DNA from: Cycas panzhihuaensis
Lineage: Eukaryota > Cycadophyta
NCBI GenBank assembly: GCA_023213395.1
Contig: CM041465.1
Coordinates: 149,241,741-149,305,740, forward strand
DNA length: 64,000 nt
Direction: 5' to 3'
Shown piece after piece: positions 40,225-50,455 of this stretch. How positions within the stretch are numbered: the stretch's first letter is position 1; each line of letters opens with the position of its first letter. Both the position numbers and the translations under genes were made by a program. Below the pieces are notes generated by a model. That model had not been told where the DNA came from. It saw only the letters and a program-made list of their open reading frames with translations, and did not search any database.

Positions 40225-40790
40225 GCCACTTATTAAGACTCATCTCCATGGTAATCTTCCCTAGCCTTGCCTCTAAGGGACATTCACTAATGAGGTAAAA
40301 CTATGGTGAGAATCCTTGGGTTCATATACCCCTCCTTTTTCTTTTGGAAGCTATGCCATGTTGTTAAAGATTCCCTCTCACTCCAAAATAAGCCTAAACT
40401 ACCCATCATAATGTGCATTCATTCCATGTAATATCATTTCATATGGATCATATATGGGCTTAGTATGCAAACTAAGGTGTCATACACTAAGTCTAATGAA
40501 ATATCAAACATAAGAAAATAAACACATACCCATACTTACAAATGATAGAATGTGTATGTCTATAAATAAAAAATTATGAGGCACTAATTGGTCCTTGTGT
40601 TTATATACATATGTGTAAAAGGATAATATACATATATAGTATTAGTGTAATGTGCTCTAGGAAGCTAGAATCCTTGTAGGGGTATAAAATCACCCATTAG
40701 GATATGCATAGCATATATACCCCTAGAGGTCCATGCTTTCCTAATCATAATATAATAGTATAAATAAAATATATATCATCCATCTTGTGC
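40225..40790. other. Tat interior, no domain seen
   Basis: AT-rich filler between the RNase H relic and the antisense gene. An integrase would be expected around here and is not readable. Confidence 0.4.
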
Positions 40791-40794
40791 TCTT

Positions 40795-42440
40795 ATGGAG
40801 CATCATCTCCTGGCTATTCTCTCTTCTTTTGTAGAGTCCATATGCCTCCATAGCCCCTCCCTAGTCCCTAAGGTACTCCTATCTCACTCCTCTCATCCTA
40901 TAGATGACTTGTATCTCTTGATTATCATTGTGGAGTCACTGTGTGGGTCCTCAATAACCTTACACCCATCTACTCTACTAGTTAATTGTATCTCTACTAT
41001 AGGCGGTCCCTCTCCCCCTAGATCTCTTAAAGTTACCCCTAGAGTAAGGTGATCTGCACCTTTGTGCTTGGAGCTGCCTGTATAGGACTTGGCCCTACTA
41101 TTAGATCCCCCCCTCCATCTTGAGCTTCCATCTCTCTCACTCATGTCTATAGTTGCTCCTGAACGATTAGGGCCCTATGCCACTCTAACTGGAACCCCTA
41201 GACCTCTGTAGCCTACATCTCTCTCATCTTGAGGAATGGGGCAAATTCTACTATATTTGGGAATGCTGACTCAAGCTTCCCATGGTCCTCTATAAGTGGT
41301 TAGCCCTCTATATACACCATTGGGAATGCCTAAACCACAATTCTCCTAACGAACTCCTCCATGAGGCCTTCTCTTATCTATTAAGTAAGGTTCATATGTC
41401 AGTAAGAAGTCTACCATATAATCAAAATAGTGTTGAAATGGACTAAAGTGAGAGTAAAACAAAGGGAAAGGGTAGTACCTCTTAGGGTAGCCTCCTTCCA
41501 TGGTGGTACATCCTCCTTGCCACCTCCTCTCCAAAGATAACCCCCTCTATGGTAGCCTTGCCCTCCTCCTCACCTGCTTTGGCAGCCTCATCAACCTCTT
41601 TAGCCTCGTCATTGGCCTTTTCTACCGGCCCTACTACAACTCCTTCACCCTCCTCATCATTATCCCAATGAGTTCTCTCATAGGGGTGCCTCACATAGTC
41701 ATCAAGGGTCAATAGGTCTAAGGAGGTATCATCTACAGATTGCCTTCACATACTCTAGTTCCTTGATACTCCTAAAGTGAGAGGGCCACCTATGAATGGG
41801 AAGCCAATTAGGTGCCACTAGCTGTGGCCTCACCATAGGCTCCACTTTGTGGAAATGGTTGAAGAAGCAACACTATAGTACTAAGCAGTACAAAAATCTA
41901 CCACGTCTCATTGTCTAGATCTGATCAAGTTAGGCCCTCATGTTAGCCATGATGAGAGCAGCCTTATCTAGATTATCCCCGTCCTCACAATGGTAGATAG
42001 CCCTTATCCATCCTCCTAGCACCTTATAATAATTATATCATTGGGATATTCAAAACAAAATAGTGAGTGTGATCATCTTCCTCACCTAAGAGATATGTGA
42101 TACCAGAATCCTCTTAATAGCTTCCCCTCCATGGCCCCACTTTCCTCTGCCATAAAAGAAATGTGTGGTAGCCTTTTGCACCTCCTTCATACTAGGTAGA
42201 CCTCCTATCTTAAGTAGTGCTCCCCATATAGGTACTCCTAGGATCCTCCTGATGTTATTAGGCATGATGGAGAGATCCCTAATCATGGGCAAGTGGAAGA
42301 CTTGCCTCTGTCTATCCCAATGTGAGATTATGTCCATAAGTAAAGCTTGGTCTAATACATACTATTGTGATGTCACTATCCATAATAGCCTACATATCCT
42401 CATTATCTCTTGATCTCAAGGGTTCATTATCTCTATTAAC
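40795..42440 (-). pseudogene. Antisense gene in the Tat element, plant-mobile-domain-like
   Basis: On the minus strand one frame stays readable from about 42430 to 41718 (about 240 codons). It begins EIMRICRLLWIVTSQ, then YVLDQALLMDIISHWDRQ, VFHLPMIRDLSIMPNN and IRRILGVPIWGALLKIGG (open piece 42337-42086). It continues through GGWIRAIYHCEDGDNLDK and PNWLPIHRWPSHFRSI. The order 'leucine-rich start, W, FHLP, I-RILGVPI-G' is that of the plant mobile domain (PMD). After a frame change comes an acidic tail (41712-41482, rich in E, D, A and K), then a basic Ser/Arg/Gly piece (41144-40893). The stops in the PMD-like frame (TAG, TAA, TGA) sit where CAG, CAA or CGA would restore a residue, so decay by C-to-T is likely. 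Tat-lineage elements are known to carry extra antisense ORFs near the 3' LTR. An unrelated Tat-specific protein remains possible. Confidence 0.55.
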
Positions 42441-43972
42441 CCAAGAATATGCACTTATGTTTTTATGATTATCTATTGTGATCATAACCTAAAATCAATA
42501 ACCATTCAAAGAATTAGTAACCAACATATAAATAGAAAATATTTTTAAGTAAAAACCAATAAATTACCTATTTTCATATGAAATAAACCTAAGTTTTGAT
42601 CCCCTATTTTTGTACTACATGAAAAGCTACTTTGTACCTAAAATATATTTGCAATACTATAGACTATCATGTAGTACCCTACAATATTATTTATGGTACC
42701 ATAGTAGTATTTATGGTACCATAGATAAAACTATAGTACCATGAAAACCTACATAAAATACCTAAAAAGATCATAAAAATTCCCTTTTTGGACAAGAGGC
42801 TTGGTCTATTAGGACCAGGCCACCCAAATGCCCTAGTCTAACCTCTAACAAGATCCCAAAAGGGTCATGTTTGGCCTTTATTCTTTAGAGTGGGCACCAC
42901 CCATCCATCTAGTCCTATGCTTGCAAAAACATGAAATTAGAGCAGTGTAGGGTGAGATCCCCTTACTGAGTTAGCATACACTAAGGCCATTACATCAATG
43001 TAGTCTTAATGGATCCATCTACATGGTGATCTAATAGTCTGATCTCCCTTAACAAGCATGCGAACCTAGAGGAAAATATATAGGGATAGAGGTAAATCTT
43101 TAGGTTTCTATAGGTGAGAGTGAAAATGAATTCATTTTTCTTTTACTAACCCATTTATATAACATCCCCCTTAGCAATCTCCTCCAAGGATTATGCGCCT
43201 TGCCTCTTTTGATCACACCATTGGGTTGGAGGTCTTGGCACTATTTCAGTTTCCTTAAGGGCCTTGCCTCTTTCTTGCCTCTAGGCCCTCATTTTTTGCT
43301 TTTGTTATGCAATATTTATGCTCCTCCTCCTCTCTTCTAGTGAGTCTTTTTACCCCCAGAGTCCCTATCCAGATCTCCATTGGTGTTTATACTTGTTAAG
43401 ATCCTTTCAATCCCCTATTTTTAAATTTATACTTTTATTAACTATTTTTCTATTGGTTTACATTTTAGCCTCCTCCTTCACCTGTGAACCTTGGTCATTG
43501 ATGAGGCTAAACTATGGAAACCGTAATTCTTATAATTTATTGATGTTTTTTTCCTCCTTGGGTATTCCTTAGACATCCCTCTCATCTATTCGAGGAGCCT
43601 TTGGGGCTTTCGAGCCCCATTTTTAGGCCATCTTGCCCCTTTTTATGGCTTTCCACTAAGGCAATCCCTTGGTTGTTCACCCCCCATTTTTCAACTTACC
43701 ACCAAGGAAACCCCTTGGTCAGTTGCTCCCTTATTTATTTGCTTTGGGTGTACAATTATTGGCCAAGATTTTGATGCTACCATTGACCTATTTTCCTTCC
43801 TCTTAGCTTGTACACCTCTGACTATCTGCTAATGAGGTATCATTATAATAGACATTACCCCTCTTCACACATGTACATTTGTCTGTTTATATTTTTCATT
43901 ATATCATTTGTGTTAGTAGCATTTGACATCTTTTAGCTTTGGAGGAAATAGGTTCTACTACCAAGGGGGTAG
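42441..43972. other. Tat 3' untranslated region
   Basis: About 1.5 kb between the antisense gene and the 3' LTR. A short phrase TATTTATGGTACCATAG repeats near 42690-42730. The open frame at 43318-43572 is hydrophobic and unconserved. The right end is the polypurine tract CCAAGGGGGTAG (43961-43972). A promoter for the antisense gene would have to lie here, but none stands out. Confidence 0.5.
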
Positions 43973-46440
43973 TGTTTCTTGGTTTTTTAGAATGGCATCA
44001 ACATGATGACATAGGTAAGTGCAGATATGCATCTTCATCTGTATTACCCATCACATTTATTATGTCATTCTGATTTGTATGATGCATTGGTTAATTTATG
44101 GGCATGTGTTACTTATATGTTTTACTTGCTTGTGTCCCATCCTATGTCGATGATGACTAGGACTCTGGTCCAATAGCCTTAGAGCCCCCCATGTTAGGTT
44201 ATCAGTTGGAAAATGAACCTCTCTACATCCCTACAGCTCTCTTTTTAGGCCCATTCTTATTTATTTGGTCCCATTTCTCCCCCATAGCTACTAGACACCC
44301 CCTATTTCAAGTTTTGGGACTAGTTTTGGGATTTAGAGTGGCCTTAGGATAGGTTTTGGGCTCCCTTTTTATAGACAGTTGCTGCAACACCACCATTTTT
44401 GGTGTAAAAAGTGGTAATGTAAAGTAATTCACAATAGTATAGATACATCTATAGTACCATAGATTTGTCTACCGTATAACTATTGTAACTCTTGGCTACA
44501 TCTCCATTGACTAATCGACTCTTTTTATCACCTTGTTTGGTGGGCCTGGGGTACTACATCAGTCCAGGTTAGCTCATTGCATCCTAAGGAAGCTTATTAG
44601 ATTTCCAACGTCATTTTTTATTCAATTTTTCTTAAGAATTAAATCTCCCTCCTTAGCTCTATCCATGGTTTTGGGTAGTGGTTTCTCCACCTTATGGGCA
44701 TGAAACCACCATCCCCTCTCCTTGTTTTCTCCTATAAAACCCCTCCAATTTGAAGGTAGGATATCACACATCTTCCATTATTCTTACAATATTGAAATGT
44801 TGCTGAAATTCTACCACAACAACCCTTTTACTCTTAATACAACTTGCATGGTTTGGAGTTGAGGTGAAGAAGTTAGAAATCAACCCTAGTGTAAGTAAGG
44901 GAGTATTGGAGAGCTTCACATTGGGCGACATTGCTTCTTATCTCTCCATTAGATTGGGCATCTCCCATCCTACCTTGGTTTTCCATTTTGTGAGACTCCC
45001 TCTCACCCCTTTTTCTCTATGCTTTATTGTTATTATGTTGTATAGGTAGGGTTATATGATTTTTGGCAATTTCCTTTCATTATCATAGTAGAAAATAGGG
45101 TTGGATTTGCTTGATCTCTCCTTCTCTTTTGTCTAAACCACCTATTGAGTTGAAAGTTTCTGTTGTAGAGGTTTTACATAGTACAACTAAAGAAATCACT
45201 CATGTAGAGGAGTTCACACCATTTTGAGGCATCTCTCCCCTCCTTGCTTCATATTTATTTTTGTTGCCATTCTACTATTTGTTACATATACATGCATACA
45301 TGCTTCATAACTATATATTGGTCAATTTTTTCATGCAATTAGATTTTTTAAAAGATTGTTAGGATAGCCTTTTCTCGAGATCTAATTTGTAAGTATGAAA
45401 TAGATCAACCCTCTACCATTCATATTAGGGTTTGAAGAAGGTGCACCTCAACAAGATAAGCACCTTCCATTTCTTGCACTTATTATTTCATTATTATTTT
45501 ACTTTTGTCTTTCATGCTTTCTGTTTGTTGTCTCTTCTATTTAGGGAAAGTAAGTGGAGCCCCCTTGTTTTGCTTTAACCAACAACATAAGCATTGGAAA
45601 GAAGGACGAAGAAGGTGAGGAGGAGCATCATCAACCATCAATTAAGTCTGGTTATACCTTTTTCCTTTTCTCTTTTATTATTTCATATTCTTGTTATGAT
45701 TCTCACTATACTTCCTATTATAAGAATTCCTCCCACTTATTGTTCATTCCTTTTTAGTTGCATCATCATTAACGAGGGAAGATAAGGGATAGGAAAGGGT
45801 TTCTTGCATAGTGAAAAATAAAGAGATTAATTTGTAAAAAAGGAAATAAGTTTTCTTTCCTTTTTATTTTAGCAAAATAAAATACTAAAAGCAAGGGTGT
45901 TTTGGGCTAGGATTTCATATAGGGAAGGTTCCTTCACCTTTCCCCCTCTTGTTCCCCCCATGTATGCATCTTTTTTCTTTCTCTCAATTAATATGAATGT
46001 TTCTCTTTAAAAAGGAAAGAAGAGAGTATTAAAGGGAAAGAGAGTGAGGTTTCTTTACTTGTTTTGTACCTCTCTTTTTTGTTTCCTTTTTGTTATTATT
46101 CTAAATAACAACAAAAACATAATTGTACCTCTCTTGCCCTACCAAGTGGGCTTATGCCTATTTATCCCTTCATCCTCTCTCTCTCTTTCTTCCATTTTTT
46201 CTATTTACCACGTTGGCCCCTTATCAAGGGAGTTTGCCCAATCATGGCCGCTTCCTCGAAAACTCTAAGCAAAAGGAAAGGGATTGCACCTGTGTATTCT
46301 CGAATCCATACCCATGAGGTGCATGACCACCCTACGTGGGCCACCCATGACTCTTTTATACCCCATAATAGGTCCCACATCCTAGACCTAACTCTCCATG
46401 GCATTTGGTGTCTTAGGTACCCTCAGGAGGAGTGATCTCA
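43973..46440 (+). repeat. 3' LTR of the first Tat-type element
   Basis: Starts TGTTTCTTGG after the polypurine tract and ends GATCTCA before the CTCCA duplication. It aligns with 33280-35714 and carries the TATAAAA box at 44733-44739. Confidence 0.9.
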
Positions 46441-46445
46441 CTCCA
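46441..46445 (+). repeat. Target site duplication of the Tat element, right copy
   Basis: CTCCA, identical to 33275-33279. Confidence 0.9.
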
Positions 46446-47005
46446 TAATAAAATGGAGTTATTGAAAAAAAGAATAGAACAATTATGGGAGTGGCTAGAA
46501 GTATCCTTAAAGATAAACACCTTGGACATAAATTTTGGCCAAAAGCTTTACATATAGTAGTTTACTTATTGAATAGGTATATCACCAAGGCTGTTAGGTG
46601 GATCATACTAGAGGAAGATTGATTATGTTATAAGCTAAGCATATAACACTTAAAGAATTTTGGATCCTTAACATATTCCCATATTCCAAAATAAAGGAGA
46701 ATGAAGTTAGATGATAAAATCACTAAGTATATCTTTATACAATGTTATGATACTTCTAGATCCTATAAAGTATATGACCTAAAGGATAAGAAGATAATTT
46801 TAAGTAGGGATTTCATTTTTAAGGAAGGTGAATGCTATCAATAAGAAGTTAAAAAGGATAAAGGAAAGAAGATCATGGTGGAAGTAGATTCAAATCCTAA
46901 GTCCACAAATATACCATATCCAAATGAAGCAAGACCCTTTACATTCAATTAAAGGGTTCCTAAATGGGTTCAAAGGGGATATAACCCTTCGAATATTTTA
47001 GATAC
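46446..47005 (+). pseudogene. Outer copia integrase C-terminal half (resumed)
   Basis: The frame gives NGVIEKKNRTIMGVARSIL right after two TAA codons standing at the QQ of the TPQQNG motif, so it continues the fragment that stops at 33279. Further motifs are FWPKALHIVVYLLNRY, a KYMT/DLKD-like stretch where KAYRLYNP would be, and RVPKWVQRGYNPSNILDT. It is cut at 47005 by the next LTR. Reverse transcriptase should follow but would lie beyond the right side of the second Tat element. Confidence 0.8.
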
Positions 47006-47045
47006 TATTTCTTGGCTACTAGGAATGAGTATGGACGGGTCCACT

Positions 47046-47064
47046 CAGGTAAGTGCAGGTACGC
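47046..47064 (+). other. Splice-donor-like motif in the second Tat LTR
   Basis: CAGGTAAGTGCAGGTACGC is a full-consensus CAG/GTAAGT donor at the position where the first family has the same motif. Confidence 0.45.
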
Positions 47065-48763
47065 TTCTATCCCTTACCTCCATCAGTTTTACTAGAGGTG
47101 GATTGAAGCATTTCATTTACATTACATGATTGTTTGGTTTATTGAATGATCATTATGCATCCACTACATGATCATGTTGCATTTACACCACTTTACCTTA
47201 TGACGATCTAAGGATATGTATCCCATGGCACTCCACAACCCTCCTAAATGTCTTTGCGTTATCCCAAGTACTGGTTGGCCCCTTGTGGTCCTATCACATC
47301 TCCATTAACACACCTCAACCTCTAGCACCTTACCTAGGCATAGTCGGTATCTCTTCATGGGTTTATTAGTTTTTTGGGAGCTTTTCATCTTGGGTATTTT
47401 ACCTAGCATAGGTCTCTTTGGTTCCGTGGCTATCTCTTGCCACTTGGATAGAGTGTCATGCCCCTTAGGCCTAAAGCATCCCTATTTTCCTGAGCTTCCA
47501 AACTTCCTTTTGTTATTTTTTTTACCGCATGGCGATAAAGATCATGATGCCATTGCAAACTTCGTAGTACGACGAAGTTTACTGTGGGGTGACTATTATA
47601 TTTTATTTTTAAAAAATCTTCCATGGATAATTTTACATTTTTTATGAAATTGCCATATGGCAGAGATGTATTCCCAGTTGAACCCTAATCGCTTGATCGA
47701 GCTAGGGTTAGGTTTAGAAACCCAAAAATACCCTCATTTCTTCCTCTTCCACTCTAAAAAAACTCTCTCTCACTCACTCTTCATACCTTCCTATAGAAAT
47801 GCCATGCAAACTTCTAACACATCAACTTTCTAGCCTGAGATCAACCCTTAACAGCTCCAGATCCACAACAGCAAGCCTGTAACAAGGCTATCTTAGGGAA
47901 GGATGTACTCAAGTTTACCATCAAGCATAGATATCTCTTCTTAGTCTAGCTTTTGCCTTTAGACCCTAACTACTTTAGGGTTTCACCTATAAACCCTACA
48001 GAGCAACCCCTCCTCTCTCCTTCTTAGGTAGATCTGCCCCTGATCTACCTATAGTAGATACTCTTCCTCTCCTATTTGGTTTTACTCCTTTCAAATATTG
48101 AAAAGTTATTTGTATGTCCTACACAACACTTGTTTCCTCTAGTTCTCCTTGTTGCACATGGGAGGCAAACCCTCATTTTTCTTGCCTTCTCATCATTTCC
48201 TTCTAACCCTTCCCTAGTTCTTCTAAGGAGGTAGTGAGGAAGAGGTCACAAAAGAGAGTGAAAGGAGCAAAGGTAGGTTCTATACCCAGTGAGCCTTCTC
48301 CTCAAAGGCAGCCTCCTTCTCTCCCTTCCTCTTCCTCCTCACCGTTAGTAGCAGCACATGTAACCTATTGTTGTGCTTATTTTTAGCTTTGTAGGCCTTA
48401 CATGACCAAGAATCACAACCCCGAACCAAACTCTGCCTATCATTTGGTGTTAGGTTAGTTTGAAGTTGCAAAAGTTGCACTTTGTAACTTTTTGCAATAT
48501 TGACAACACATACAACTTTACAACAACCTATCATTCACATCTTTAGCTTTTGATATATTAGCCTAACTTTCTATCTTAGTGCTTGGGTATAATAGAGTGT
48601 CGTAGACTTAGAGGGTTAGCCATTTTGAGGCTAACCACCCCCTTTCCTCCTCCTTTTTCCTTTTTATATTTCTTGCAAATCTAACATGAAAAGGAAATTA
48701 TAAGTTGATTTTGATGTAAATATTTCTTTAATTTAGATAGATTGCATTGTACTATTCTATACG

Positions 48764-48764
<1 letters not shown>

Positions 48765-48801
<37 letters not shown>
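48765..48801 (+). repeat. (TA)n microsatellite
   Basis: An uninterrupted TA run of about 37 bp inside the second Tat LTR. Confidence 0.95.
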
Positions 48802-48803
<2 letters not shown>

Positions 48804-49500
48804 CACTCTGGAAACCTCATGGAAGGACATACATTACTTGGTTACAAGTTCCCTTCTCGCTGCATGTGGAGGAGGAAGGTATTTTAACCCAAGTGCATTC
48901 TTGCCCTTTCTTCTTGATATTTCTTTTGAGTCCTTTCATTACAACTCTTTCCTTTTTTCCTTTTAATTTGGGGAAGGTAAGGAAACCCCTACCCTCATTC
49001 ACTGACACTACTACTTGTGCCATTTGTGGTTGGAAATAGCACAAGGAAGGCAAAACCACAAGGGGTAGTGCTCCTTCAACTACCTAGTTTCCAAGTGCAC
49101 TCCTTGCTCCCCTTTAGTCTTTTTCCTCTTGCTTTATTTCCTTTAACCCCATGTATCATACCTAAAGGAAAAGAAAAAGAAAAAGAGAATTTACATATAT
49201 CATCTGAATCTAGTTAATTTTCTTGCCTACTCAATAAAAGTACATCAAATAGGGACCATATCCATTGCATGTGATTCAGGAGGATCTACCATATGTTTAC
49301 AAGATGCAAAAAATGCTAGGCATTGGCATAGCTGAAAGAGATATGGTAAAATGGCATCAAAATTATATGAAATTTTGTGTTATGGTAGAATACACATCCC
49401 ACTAGATGTGTACAAAAGATGGGGTTCATAAAGTATCATTTGGTTAGAGTTCAAGCCTTGTTTTTTATAAAATTAATCCCACAACTAATAGAAAAAATAG

Positions 49501-49890
49501 CAAATACATATTATTATTAAATTCATAAACATATGGCCAAATGACATCTAAATGAGCTAAAATTTTTAAGAAGTAGAGGAGACATGCATTACTATATGGG
49601 TACCAATTTTTAGCTAAATTGGAGTCTGTTAAGGTCAGTTACAAGCCACAATGTTTAAGAATTACATGAGGGCTACTTGGACAACAGAAAAACAACAAAT
49701 ACATATTATAATTAAGTGAATAAAAAGGTAGCCAAATGACATCCAAATGAGCTAAAATTTTGAGGCAATGGAGGGGACATGTTTTTCGATATGTGTACCA
49801 AATTTGAGACAAATTAGAGTCATTTACGATTAGTTACAAGCTACAACTTTTTACAAATTACATGAAGGGCACTTGGACAACATGCATTCT
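49501..49890 (+). repeat. 195-bp tandem duplication in U3
   Basis: CAAATACATATTAT starts at 49501 and again at 49696, each followed by matching blocks (CAAATGACATC-AAATGAG-TAAAAT, then GTTACAAGC-ACAA, then CACTTGGACAACA-type). The 3' LTR has the same two units starting at 55191 and 55386, so the duplication predates this insertion. Confidence 0.7.
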
Positions 49891-49952
49891 GGTGGTTAGT
49901 GGTTATACTTGCATGATTGCCACTTGTTAAACATGCAATTTTGGTTTCTTTC

Positions 49953-49959
49953 TATAAAT
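49953..49959 (+). promoter_or_regulatory. TATA box of the CRM-like 5' LTR
   Basis: TATAAAT in the context TTTCTTTCTATAAATTGAGCCC; the same context is found at 55643 in the 3' LTR. Likely the start region of the genomic transcript. Confidence 0.55.
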
Positions 49960-50327
49960 TGAGCCCTATTATGGGTTGGAGTGGTGGTTCTTGGGGACTT
50001 GACTTGGGAAGCATCCTTGGAGAAGCATTTTGGAGGGTTGGAGTCCCCCTTATGGTATAATTGTATCATTTATTCCTTGTAATTTTACCATTCTTTTGCT
50101 AGTTGATTTCTCTACCATTAAATGGAGATTTTCATAGTTTAATAAAAGTACTACTCCTCATACTTTTAGATCAATGTCAAGAATAAATTATTTAGTGTAG
50201 AATTTCCTTTCGTGGGCCCATTGTTGTTTTGATGTTATTGAGATTTCTATACTAACTCTCGGGATCTTAAGGAGAAAAGGTTGATAATTGACTTCTTCAT
50301 CAACTAAGCTCTTTTGGGATCATATTT

Positions 50328-50340
50328 TGGTATCAGAGCC
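50328..50340 (+). other. Primer-binding site (initiator tRNA-Met type)
   Basis: TGGTATCAGAGCC is an exact initiator-Met site, five bases after the LTR end (spacer TATTT). Confidence 0.9.
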
Positions 50341-50455
50341 TGTGATCTTTGTTGTAGGGACTTGAATGATACAAACAAGGAAAGGATACAAAGAGAAAGG
50401 TGAAGACTTTCTTGTGTTGCAATCACCAAGAAGATAAAGAAAGAATCCAAGCACC

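Larger units (their letters stand above)
33280..46440 (+). mobile_element. Ty3/gypsy element of Tat/Ogre type, 13.2 kb, with antisense gene
   Basis: LTRs of 2435 bp (33280-35714) and 2468 bp (43973-46440), an exact CTCCA target duplication and an in-register return of the interrupted copia integrase on the right side fix both ends. The primer-binding site after the 5' LTR is not the initiator-Met type but a TAGCGATCGCATTGGGGA-type sequence, as expected for long-LTR Tat-lineage elements. The interior gives gag, protease and RNase H relics on the plus strand, then a gene-like region on the minus strand. No reverse transcriptase or integrase is readable. The LTRs differ at roughly 15% of positions over a hand-compared stretch, so it is old. 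The lineage name rests on architecture and motifs. Confidence 0.88.
47006..49271 (+). repeat. 5' LTR of a second Tat-type element, left part
   Basis: It starts TATTTCTTGGCTAC, close to the first Tat LTR start (TGTTTCTTGG), and carries CAGGTAAGTGCAGGTACGC 41 nt inside (47046-47064). The rest differs from the first Tat LTR, so it is a related but separate family. It is split at 49271 by a gypsy insertion and continues at 56018. The total LTR length would be about 3.09 kb. Its 5-bp left flank is GATAC (47001-47005); the right flank is outside the window. Confidence 0.7.
49272..50322 (+). repeat. 5' LTR of the plus-strand CRM-like element
   Basis: Starts TGATTC and ends GGGATCA. U3 contains a 195-bp tandem duplication (49501 and 49696 starts). 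TATAAAT lies at 49953. Confidence 0.92.

Noticed and set aside
41482-41715. Plus-strand ORF 41500-41715 opposite the acidic minus-strand piece
   Set aside because: The minus strand continues from the PMD-like reading and has a coherent acidic composition; the plus frame is its shadow.
47680-47730. Telomere-like AGGGTTAGGTTTAG
   Set aside because: Only one or two degenerate units are present, inside a Tat LTR; not an interstitial telomere array.
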